Below, piece after piece: positions 12,390-22,679 of a stretch of DNA of 64,000 nucleotides. This stretch comes from Channa striata (lineage: Eukaryota; Chordata; Actinopteri; Anabantiformes; Channidae), in contig CM065173.1 of the NCBI GenBank assembly GCA_033026295.1, positions 10,416,517-10,480,516 on the forward strand, written 5' to 3'. The notes below the pieces were generated by a model that saw nothing but the letters and a program-made list of their open reading frames with translations, was not told where the DNA came from and ran no database searches. Position 1 is the stretch's first letter; every line of letters begins with the position of its first letter. The position numbers and the translations under genes were made by a program.

Positions 12390-12660
12390 ATGTCATGTTG
12401 ACATGAACACAGTGTTAAGGCATATTGCACTTTGATGCCGGCAACGCCGGCTCAAAGCTGATTTCGAAAAATGCAACAGGACAACACAAAGGGAGACATT
12501 CCCGCAGTGGCTAACTGGCTTCTGCATTAAACAACAATCGGGGAGCATAAAGTGATTAGGAGTGGTTTGGTGCATTAGAAGCTAAATGAATGAGGGCCAT
12601 CTCTGCCCGTCCTGCAAAGCTCCGGGCTGATACGGGATGAAATCAAGCATTTCTATCTTC
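12390..12660. promoter_or_regulatory. Candidate conserved non-coding element
   Basis: Compared with its surroundings this stretch has balanced base composition, no simple repeats and no repeat-family motif. It contains TTGATGCCGGCAACGCCGGC and several homeobox-like (TAAT-type) and AT-rich sites. Stop codons interrupt all frames. This texture is what deeply conserved enhancers show in gene deserts, but conservation cannot be judged from one sequence. Confidence 0.2.
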
Positions 12661-12959
12661 TGGCTCTCCCATCCAGAAAGGTAGACAAATGGCTGGCATG
12701 GTTACCAAGAAATGAGAAGCACTGATGTACTCCTCCGCAACAGTCACCAAATGAACAGCAGCCAATGCTGGGAACAGGCAGTGCCCAGACACCGGTTGTT
12801 CAACACAGGAGATGTTTAAAGCCAATATTAAGGGCACTTGTGCTTTATGAGGAGCAGGTACAGAGTGGAAAGATGCAGGCAATGGCACACAAAAAGGAGA
12901 GGAAATCACACACAGCTGAGCTTTTAATAAGACTTTTAACCAACCTTGTCATGAGCACG

Positions 12960-12996
12960 TGCCCGAGACTGCTGTAGTACTTGCCCGAGACTGCTG
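12960..12996. repeat. Short tandem duplication (15-bp unit)
   Basis: TGCCCGAGACTGCTG occurs at 12960-12974 and again at 12982-12996 with seven bases between. It is probably a small replication-slippage duplication. Confidence 0.85.
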
Positions 12997-15959
12997 AGCT
13001 GCAGGGACTCAGCAGGGTTTGGGAATTGGTTTGGTTGCAATGATAATGAGACAGAAACCTTAACATCTTCAGCAGATTTTAAGAAAAATGACAAAGCCAC
13101 CTCACATAGCAGTGGTGGCTAATCTATTCCACCCACAGACTCATGAGGAATGTATTATACAACCTCTAGTTGACGCTCTGGGTTCAAAGCAGTGTTTCGA
13201 AAATTGCCTGAACCACCCTTGGCTGCATTTTTTATTCTGGGGCTGTAAGTGAAACCGAGACAACATATATTAATATTGTATATATCTGCTCAGACTCGCA
13301 CATAAAGCCTCAAACTCAGCTGCACAAATCAATATTGAGACCCAGTTTCTTAATTTCTGCAGTCGTTTGACAAATGAGGGTTCGGGGTTGCAGAAATATG
13401 AACTGGGGAATAAAAATCACACAGTGGTGTCATGTTTGCACTCACAGGAGCAATAGGACTATTATTGTAGTAAGATCTGAACAGTGCGACGTGTCACTAA
13501 CCAATGTTTGAATGAGATGTGATCCTCCCTCACAGTTTGGGACGGTCCATCGAAGGGGTTGCAGATGGGTGTTCATTTATTCAGCATGGGGTGAATTTAT
13601 TTAGCATTCAAACCCGCACGGCCTTCTGTTCAAATCTATCTACTCTTTACATAAATATGAGAGCATCCCTATTACCAAGTCCATAATTTGAAACAAACTC
13701 TTAATAGCATTCTTCAGATAGCTGAGAACCCCGCCGCCACTCCCCACTTCATAGGGTATAAAGAGAGGGGCACGGTAACGAGTGATAGGCGGCATTTAAT
13801 TCCAATTCATTATTAAGAGAGCAGGTATGTATATGATCCTGCAGCACAGCAAGCCATACTTTGTATTCAAAAGCATTTTCTGGCCCCATGCAGTTGTATT
13901 ACTTTCAGTTACAGCTCATGAATAACATCAAACAGACCATGAAGTGCATAGAAATAGAAAATGTGATAACTACAAGGGTGTATCCAGCCACTGTTTGAAG
14001 TACCTTTGAGCCTCCGGATCTTGGAATGTGGGCACAAGGAAATGCACATTGCTGCAGTGCTGTGTAATAAAAATCACTGGATAAATTGGTTGATTAGAAG
14101 ATTATGGACATAGTATGAGAGAAGAAATAGCCAAAGGCGTAATGATAATAGAATCACAAGAAGCAGATTTCTAATGTTAGCTTCAACCCAATATTTATTC
14201 AAAACCCACATCAGCTCGCCTTCTGTCTTTTGGAGGATCTTGTATTTCATTATCCCTCACTTATATGAGGTACACAGACTTATAAGTGTCATTTTGAATT
14301 CCTATATTCGGAGCAGATTATCTATTGTACACCTAGCACTCAAGCATGCCAAATGGTTGTAGAAATGCAAATTGGTGTTTCCTGCATTTCAGCAACTAAG
14401 CTATCAAGCTCAGCCCTGAAAACAAAGTGGATGGCTTGCTCATCACATTTTTGAGCTCCTTTAGGTTAAATTTATTACATTTTCAAGGATAACAAGGCAC
14501 TTAGCTATATGGCCTCATTAACTATTCCCCGTCAAGCATGAATTAGGAAGGCTTACCTTTAATGGAAAAAAACTGAACCATGACTGCAATATCCAACTCC
14601 AAATTCATGATGACAGTTATAATTCTATTATGTAAAAAATGTTTTGAACTCCCAAATGATAGCACACAGAAGGAGGAGGGGCCGGAGGGGGGGGGCACAG
14701 TATGACAGTATGCATAGAGGCGACAGGGCATATTTCTAACCAAATTTACTCAGAAATCTGTGCTATTATAAGTGCACATTCTCCGTGTAGCACTGGCATA
14801 ATGCTGTATATATATATATAGTGGCAATTCAGTAGTTAATCCGCCCACTTCACCCTTAGGGGAGTACAACCTCCACTACCTACATAAATGCCAGCTGAAA
14901 CGCTTCTGCTCATTATAGCAAACAGTAAAGGAATGAATAGGCATTAGCACTTTAGATTTTTTGTTTCCTGCGTTTCACATCTTCTGGATTTTTCACTTTT
15001 GCAAATTCAAATGTGTTTTTTTAATTGATGGCAATTCTGTAATGAATGAATGTGAGTCCCTGCAACTCATTCCATCCTTGATTATTTCATCTTAATAGAG
15101 ATATTTTTAATCCTTTAAAATTAAAGTGAAGACGTAGAGTAGATTAGACAAGATTAAAGTATTGTAAGCAATCAAAGCTAATACTTCTTAACTAAAGTCG
15201 TTTTGCCATAAAACTTTGCCACAGTCAATGATGGTAAATAACCGTACTTTTCTCTTTTACCGTGTAGTGTGTTTAATCCAGGATTTGAAAGAAAATAATT
15301 TCTTCCCTTACATGCTCAACACTCTTTTTCCCAGAGCTGTTCGAGAGTACAGACCGTGATGGGGACTGAATATGTTTTTCTACTGCTTCAGCAAATATTT
15401 AAGCTATTAAAAATGAGAGCAGAATGGAGCTTGCATGCTGTACTCCTTATAATATATTATTTATTATAATTCAGCTTTTATGTTTATCTCTCCAAAGTCA
15501 AGGCTGAACTTGTGTTGACTGAACTCCTATCAGGCTTGCAGGTCTTCACTCTTAATATGTTAGCTCTGATGCAAACAAAGCGGTCTTTGACTAATCACTA
15601 CAGCCCGGCACAAATACAGATCAAATAAGGGCTGAAGGTGAACCTGATTCAAATGCAATTTTTCCTCCCTTCACAGAGTGGCGAGGTACACTCTATTCAA
15701 CAAACACTGACACATTTAATATGAAGCACTTTCACAGCCACTTTTTCTTATTGACCACTTTCTGACTTGGCAGCCGTGCAGTTATTATGCCATAATAAAT
15801 AACGGCAAGCGTCTGCCATAGGCTGTCCTCAGCGCCACCAGTGATGAAAATGCAGTGGAAACGAGAAGGCGTGTGGGAAATAATGCAACATTACACTTAA
15901 AGAAACCCTCAGAATTGTTGTCTTTTCTTTTGCTCCTTTGGGCTAAGAAAACCAAACAG
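12997..15959. other. Intergenic, repeat-poor
   Basis: No gene or transposon recognised. A G-rich stretch (14671-14695, AGGAGGAGGGGCC then GGAGGGGGGGGG) could fold as a G-quadruplex. A short (TA)n lies at about 14807-14820. Confidence 0.5.
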
Positions 15960-16330
15960 AGGTCACAAAGGTAAAGACAGAACACGCTGGTTAAGATCCA
16001 CAGATACATCGGCACACGGATCTAATTTTTCATCGTATAAGCTCAGTTTGACAAATGAGCCTCGATGAGAGCTGGGAATTTGTTGATGGCAATTGATCTT
16101 CCCAAGGAGCTTTGCTGAACCTGCACGAAAACCTTGATCTATTGGCTCAAGCGATGTGAGAAGAGCAGTTAATGTTTGAGGCCCTAATTGGTGATCTAAA
16201 TCTTCATTATTCACTTGTTTAGCAGACAACAGTTTATGGCACCACTTGATCCTGTTCGTGCATTCAAAGGCATGGACACCAATAACAATATGGCTGCTCA
16301 TTCATTTAGCTGCTCAGCCTAAATAAAAGA
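15960..16330. promoter_or_regulatory. Candidate conserved non-coding element
   Basis: About 370 bases of even composition with no simple repeats, dense in transcription-factor-like words. These include TTTGACAAATGAG, GGCAATTGATCTT, CCTAATTGG, CATTATTCA and AATAACAATATGG. A 112-codon frame on the minus strand covers most of it, but the predicted protein has no recognisable domain and no flanking splice pair, so an enhancer-like element is the better guess. This is the strongest of my texture-based calls. Confidence 0.3.
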
Positions 16331-16877
16331 AATGAGTAATAGAACCACCTTTGTGCACCACACCACTTTAGCTTCCATAATTATGGTCATAACTTATTTC
16401 AGGCATTTCATCCCACACAGCAACCTACCGGCTGGTGCTTTACTTCAGCGCCGTTTGACATACACTTACTCTTGTTTACACGTTCACTCATATTGTATTC
16501 CATGCTACCCAAATACCCACAGTGGCCAGATGCTTAATGTATACGCCTAATTTATATGCATAGTTTCCAGTGCTGTACATTGTGCTCTGTCACCTTGTGC
16601 TGCACATGATGTGTGGCCCGACTTTCCCTGTTCTATGTGAGCTCCCTGTTGCAAGGTGACATGTTGACCTATCTCTGCATGCTGGAAATATCAAAAAGCA
16701 TATTCCTGCAGTCATGACCGATTCACATTATGTTCTCTGATGCAATGAATTAGCACGGTAAAAGATTATATATAGTTTCTTAAGGACACTTTCGTTTGCT
16801 TTTTTTGGCTCCAATTTGGGTAGTACATGTAAATGGATCCCTGTATTAACATATCATTATTTTCTAAGTAAAAAATG
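16331..16877. other. Intergenic, no gene seen
   Basis: No feature recognised. Confidence 0.5.
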
Positions 16878-16979
16878 CCTCCAGATGACATCACTTGGAG
16901 GAATCTTCAGTTGTGATCGTCTCATATTGGTTGTAATCACGATTAACATGCTTTTCCAGAGCTCCTCCAGATGACATCA
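16878..16979 (+). repeat. Pair of 16-bp direct repeats
   Basis: CCTCCAGATGACATCA occurs at 16878-16893 and again at 16964-16979, 86 bases apart in the same orientation. The intervening sequence shows no further similarity. Confidence 0.8.
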
Positions 16980-19900
16980 TCTGATCTATGGATGAAAACC
17001 ACAATGATAAAAAAGTTTTTCAGCTACAAACAGAGAAATATAAGGACATCATAGGGAAGTTGAAAAGCATTAATGTAAATTTACTTCTTAAAGTAAAGCC
17101 ATAAAAGCAAGTTGAAAAGTAGTGGAGTGAATACATTTGTCATTATTTTGCTAAATTAATTGCAAGTATAAAACACATATTTTGCAAAGTAATTCTAAAT
17201 GAATGTGTTTTAAGTACTACATGGAGGAATGGGAAATTAGTTAATTTAGACTTGAGTCAAAATGCTGATGTATGGGGCAGGAATGATTCCTTTACTTATT
17301 GCAGTACAACATAACTCCTGTTAAAGGCATGGATTATGATGGCATTAATATTTACATGTTGGGGTTAACCATACAATTGTAAGCTTACCCTTTTCCTATG
17401 TGTGGTATTTTTTCATTACTTGTTTTGGACTAACACGCTCAAGTAACACATTTTCACATTATGCCCCTCATAAATCTCTGTCAAAAAGAGCAATTCTGCA
17501 TTAGTGCCACTTTGATTATTCGCTGCACTTGTGCAGATTTAAATTAACTACGTGCCAGATCCGCAGCATCACTCAGGTATACTACAAATAAGATTCAGCT
17601 CATTGTGTGTTGTTGTTATACCACTGCAAAGCCTTTAATTGTGAGCCTTGAATTGCTGTTATTCAAGCTTTATATTTGATTTGATTATGATCACCATGAT
17701 GATTAACACCCATGTCAACGCCAACAAAAACAAGTGAAAGAATCAGGTAAGGCGAGTGTGCGATGTGGAATTTGTAAGGTTTGTTGGACATCACCTTATC
17801 AAAGCACCTGTGACCTGTATTATAATGTATCTCATATCAGTGAAACAAACCACGGTAGCTAGTCGTGAAAAAATATATTTTTATTATCCAGTACAGCTGC
17901 TGTCAAATGTATTTATTTTTAACCATTCAGATCCAACTTCTGCTTTTCAAATTAAACAATGACTTTCCACTGATATGAAGCTATGTTTATTCCTTGTGTT
18001 GCTGCTTTTGTCATCTGAAGCAGTTTTCTTTCTGAAGTCATAATTAAAACTATTTAAAACTCGTTTACTTTTAATTAGCTCTTGCCATTTCAATTAATGT
18101 AACAGTTTTTCAAGGACAGACAACATCTTTAACGTAGAAAATCTGTGTGCTGAGTTCTGAGAATAAAACTGGGAACACAGAAATTGATAAATTATCCGCT
18201 CATTTAATATAACAGAATTAAAAAGTGATGAGAGTGAGAGAAGACCTAAAAATCTGTGACACATACTCCAGTGCTTAGTATAAAGTTTATTAAATTTCTA
18301 CAAGATTTCAATTGTATTTCACAGCCGAATTGCACTAAATATCTACTGTATGAATATTTACAATGCAAATAGATGTTAGCATTCAAGTAACTGGGAATGC
18401 AAAGGGAGAAATCTAAACAATGTGTCCAGAAGAATGCCGTTTGGGACACGCAAACACAGGATCAGTTGGCCAGTTAAAATAGATATATTATTGAATATAG
18501 AAAAAGTAGAGAAGGCAACTTCGTGTATCAAGATCTAGTTTGGTGAAAACCTGACAGTCACGTCCACCTTACATTTATTCATGTTAAGCATAAAAAAGAA
18601 ATAAAAACTGAATATATTTAGACACTTTTTTTAAATGTTCGAATTTTCAGAAATACAATTTGAATTAATGACAGAAAAGGAATTTTTGGAGTAAACTATT
18701 TTTTGGTGCAGTTCCAAGTCCCACCAAAATGTGATTTCCTCGATTTGATACCAATAAGTACACTTAAAAAAGCATTTCTGTATCTGTCTGTCTATTTAAT
18801 ACTTTATTTTGTGCAGCATCTGTTCAGTCAAAGCATAAAGATGTTGTCTGCATTCTTTGCACATTTAAACATCCCACTTACAAAATTCTGCTAGAAGGTA
18901 GTGACACATACTTTGCGGGTCAGTTCAGATGTATTAGATAGATGAGTGCTGCAATGACCTCCTCATTTACAATTGTTGGCCACTCTTTATAAACACTGTT
19001 CTAAGAATTGCACTCATACACAACTATTCAGCCTTATTACTGAATGCTTAATAGCAGTTCTCACTGTCAGTGTGGTAGTAAGTACAGTTTCTTTCATAAT
19101 GTGCAGTAAAAATAAAGACTGAGCATGTCGTGAATAGATGAACGGGAATGAAATTCTTCAGCATCTTGTCTCACATCTGTAGAAAGTGTTGGCATTTTCA
19201 TAATTTAACCATGACTGCTGTTTCTTCTTGTTATCCCTCACTAATCTGAGAAAATAAAAAAAATGGCGGATGTGAATCCATTAAAATGTGAATTGCAGTT
19301 TTTTTAATTTAGTATTTTTACAGAAATGTTTTTTTTATAAATGCTATGACCAAACAATGACAAAAGAAGTGGATTGAATGATTTTCCCCACACTGCATTA
19401 TGCAACAAGCTCAACCAAGCTTGATTTTATTATTACTACTAAATGCAGCCATGACTTAATCTGCTTTTGCTTATACATCTGTAACTTCTTTAGGGACAAC
19501 GTAGTCATTATGACGAGTCTCCAATTTCATTTCAGCACAGTTCAATATCTATGGGGAACAATAAAAATAAATGAATAACAAAACTTGGATTTCTCCGTTT
19601 GTTACATTCAATCAAGAAAAAAAAATGGTGGCCCTTCTGGAGGGTTTAAGTATATTTTCTCAAATCCCAACCCACACTATCACATCAAATGAACTGGAGT
19701 TATTCAGCATAAACAACCAGTGTCACTTTAACTGTTCTAATATAGGAGCAAACCTCACTGCCAGATACCTCGTTAGGTGAAGGATGGGTTATAAATACAA
19801 CATGTCCTCTCGGTTTCAGCTTTCTACCAAAGTTCTGCATTATCACTGTCAAGCAGTCAAGAATAGAAATTCTACTAATAACTGCACTATACTATCACAA

Positions 19901-21079
19901 TTCTGTGGTGAAGTTATGGATACTCCTAATGCACTGTATGTATTAAATGGCAAAACGTCAGAGAGGATTATGGCAGTATTAATGTGTGCCTGTGAGCAAA
20001 CAGCAGGGAGTTGTGAAGGACAGGACAGTCTTCAGGGCTTTCTTGTCCATTCATTTGTGATTTAAAATGTTTAATCCTTAATGGTCACCACATTATATCA
20101 GTTTTATTATCTTGGAAGCTATTATCTCCTTGGATAAGTCTTGATTAAAGAAACATACTTACAATATCTAAGCAGCACCCATTTCTGTATATACTCATGC
20201 CGCGATCGACAGCCTAACACGGCACTGCAGGCAGAACCTCATACACAAGAGACCAGGACAACCTCTTTCAAGGTTTGGGAGATAATTATAGATTATCATA
20301 CAGTAAGTCAGCAAACTGGGTGGGATCCAGCCTGTGCCAGGTGGTTGATGCTGGGGTCACACTGAGGTCGTGTTGACTGAGGGCCAGGGCAATGCAAGCA
20401 GGATGACTTTTAAATACAACAGTCTCTGAATATTCAGAACCCAGAGATAAGGGATTTAAATGCATTTTAGCTAACACACATTAGAATGACTGATCAGTGG
20501 CAGTTCTACCATGTTACAGCTATTTTTAATCACACCACAAACATGATTAACTCATTATAGGAACTTAATTATGAATAGACAGAGTTGTATAAGCGAGATA
20601 TGTGGGAAATTGGCAACATCTTGTGAATAATACATGTAGCAGAGTTGGTGATGTATTTTTATTCTTTGGTGAGAAAAGGTGGAGGTGGACGGGTGGGTGA
20701 CAAAGCACAGGACTTCAAGACGAGCCTCCAGTTGATGTCCTACTTGTTACTTGTAGTTAAACCCGACTTTTAAGGTTGCTTCTTTATTTTTCCTAGCATA
20801 ATATTGTCATTTTTGTACCTAAGCCCAGCCAAAAACATGTAATTTTTTGCCCTCAATACCACATGTTGTCACATTTCTGATGACACAACCTGCTGAACCT
20901 ACTAGCACATGGAGCTGGTACATACCGGCTCATACAGTAGCTGTGGTGTGGACAATTATTCACATAGCAGCCAAGGGCATGGCAACATTGGAAGCAACTT
21001 CTGATGTTATTGCAATAACTAGAATGATTATGGTAAACTTGAGCATAAACTTGAATTTATGGCTGTATCTATTGGTGTA
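16980..21079. other. Intergenic, no gene seen
   Basis: A+T-rich, with no open frame above about 93 codons and no recognised transposon family or RNA gene. The plus-strand frames at 19378-20065 overlap one another in ordinary A+T-rich sequence and show no domain. Confidence 0.5.
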
Positions 21080-21247
21080 CTGACCATCTCAAAACCCCAA
21101 AGTTGGTGGTTTGACTCCCAGCTATCCTGGCCATACAGCCGAGTGCCTTTAGACAAAACACTGGAACCTAAACAGTTGTGACATCATCTCTGCACAGCTT
21201 TAAATTTTATTTTTTTCCCAATGGGGATCAATAAAGTATCAATATTT
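21080..21247 (+). mobile_element. tRNA-headed SINE
   Basis: Contains a polymerase III B-box-like word (GGTTTGACTCC, 21108-21118) after CAAAACCCCAAAGTTGGT. It is followed by a GTGCCTTTAGACAAAACACT block that corresponds to the GTCCTTGGGCAAGACACT block of a common fish SINE. The copy ends with CCCAATGGGGATCAATAAAGTAT, a 3' tail shared with fish LINEs, which allows the LINE enzyme to copy the SINE. The A-box half is decayed. The fragment at 57560-57716 shares the GACAxxACACT-type block and may be the same superfamily. Confidence 0.6.
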
Positions 21248-21254
21248 AATATTA

Positions 21255-21896
21255 TCCAGATTCACATATTTTACAGCTCATACCGAGCTAGGAGTAAACA
21301 GAACGGAGCAGAGAAGGCAACATCCAGGTCCAGAATCCACAGGTGGTGTCAGAACAGCTAGGCCAAGGGTTAGGGGTCCTGAGGGTCAGTGGAGCAGGAA
21401 ACAGGGACAGTGCTGGGCATACTGAGGAGACAGGAGGCAGACTGGGGCAGAACACAAAAAGCTGAGACAAAAGTCCAGGTCCAACAATCCAAAAAACAGC
21501 ATAGGGTCAGATTCAGAAGACAGAGTCTGGTCCAAAAAGCAGATAGGGTAAGTTAATAAAGAATCAGAGTCACAGAGCAGTCCAAGGTCCAAAGGGATCA
21601 GATAATTAAACAGACTTACATAGCCAGGGGTCAAAACAAGTAATCAGGTCCAGGGACAGATCCAAGTCGCACCAGCTAAACAGAAGAGTCACATTCGGTA
21701 GCTGGAGAGTTGCTTCACTGGGGAGTTCAGCAGACAATCTGGCAACGAGAGAGAGTCCTGGAGAACTGCTTAATAAAGGGAGTGCCCGGGTTTAAATGAT
21801 CAGGTAAATTGCAACAGAAGTGGGATGGAGCTAGCAGAGACAGGAAATTGACAGAATAAGGCAAGAAACCAGGAGCTCAGGCCAGAGACTGCGACA
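21255..21896 (-). mobile_element. LTR of a Gypsy-type retrotransposon (probably solo)
   Basis: Read on the minus strand it starts with TGTCGCAGTCTC, carries a TTTAAACCCGGG promoter-like word at about 21790, then CCAGATTGTCTGCTG, then a long CT-rich run with many GACC/CTG words. This is the usual make-up of fish Ty3/Gypsy LTRs (U3, TATA-like box, R-U5). The 5' edge (21896 on the plus strand) is clear and the other edge near 21255-21300 is not. No gag or pol is attached on either side, so it is a solo or truncated LTR. The open frames inside it are chance products of its composition. Confidence 0.55.
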
Positions 21897-21975
21897 GTAG
21901 CCCACAGGTGGATTCAAACCATGGACCTTCTAGCGGTGAGGTGGCAGAGCTATCCGCCCAACCACTGTGCAGAAA
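21897..21975 (-). mobile_element. SINE head (tRNA-like), minus strand
   Basis: On the minus strand it reads GCACAGTGGTTGGGCGGATAGC, then CTCACCGCTAGAAGGTCC, then a B-box GGTTTGAATCC (21910-21920). This matches the tRNA-derived head of the SINE whose body is seen at 2364-2488. The body is missing here because the LTR at 21255-21896 abuts it directly, so the LTR either inserted into the SINE or was joined by a deletion. Confidence 0.55.
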
Positions 21976-22679
21976 TGGTCCAGATCTTTATTCAAAAAAG
22001 ACTCACTGTGTAATCCTAAGACGTTTCCAACACAAAGGCTACATGTACAGTGTTAGTGGTGTGTATCATCAGTTGACTATTCTCTGATTATAGCCTTTAT
22101 ACAAGGAGCAGATTACGTGCGATAGTTGAGTCTAATTTAAGTTTGTCCGTAAAAATCATATCATAAATTATATGTGAAACCTTTTGATGCCTAAAAAGCT
22201 ATTTCACTGTGGATACACATGCTATTTAAAAAAAACATATAACCAAGACATTTATGTCTGAGGACATTTCTGAATCCTAGCTACACACCTTAAAGTTCTA
22301 AATTGCTGCGTATACATGCACTCGTGTATATTTTTTCTAGGGGAGGCAAAGACAAAGAAGATATCTTGTTTGCGAGTATAAGTTCAGGATATGTTTCAAA
22401 AGTAAAACTTGAACAATGAATATATTGTTTAGTGTATGTAATTTTAGTTTTGTAATATTTGTTCTCTTTTGTTTTGCTCAGGTAAATCATGAAATGTGAC
22501 AAATGGAGAGCAAGGCAGGCCTTAAAAATACATTGACAACTATAAACTTTTAAGTCTTTTCCAAATCAGCTGGCAATGTGCATTACACTATTACTATACT
22601 ATGGACAATCAAGCAGCTTTTATTTAACATTATCTTTGAGCAACTAGTGTAGCTCTGCTGACAAAGAACCATTACACTA
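21976..22679. other. Intergenic, no gene seen
   Basis: A+T-rich. No feature recognised. Confidence 0.5.

Noticed and set aside
15963..16301. 112-codon minus-strand frame
   Set aside because: It coincides with a stretch that looks regulatory. No domain and no splice pair; retained only as a conserved-element candidate.
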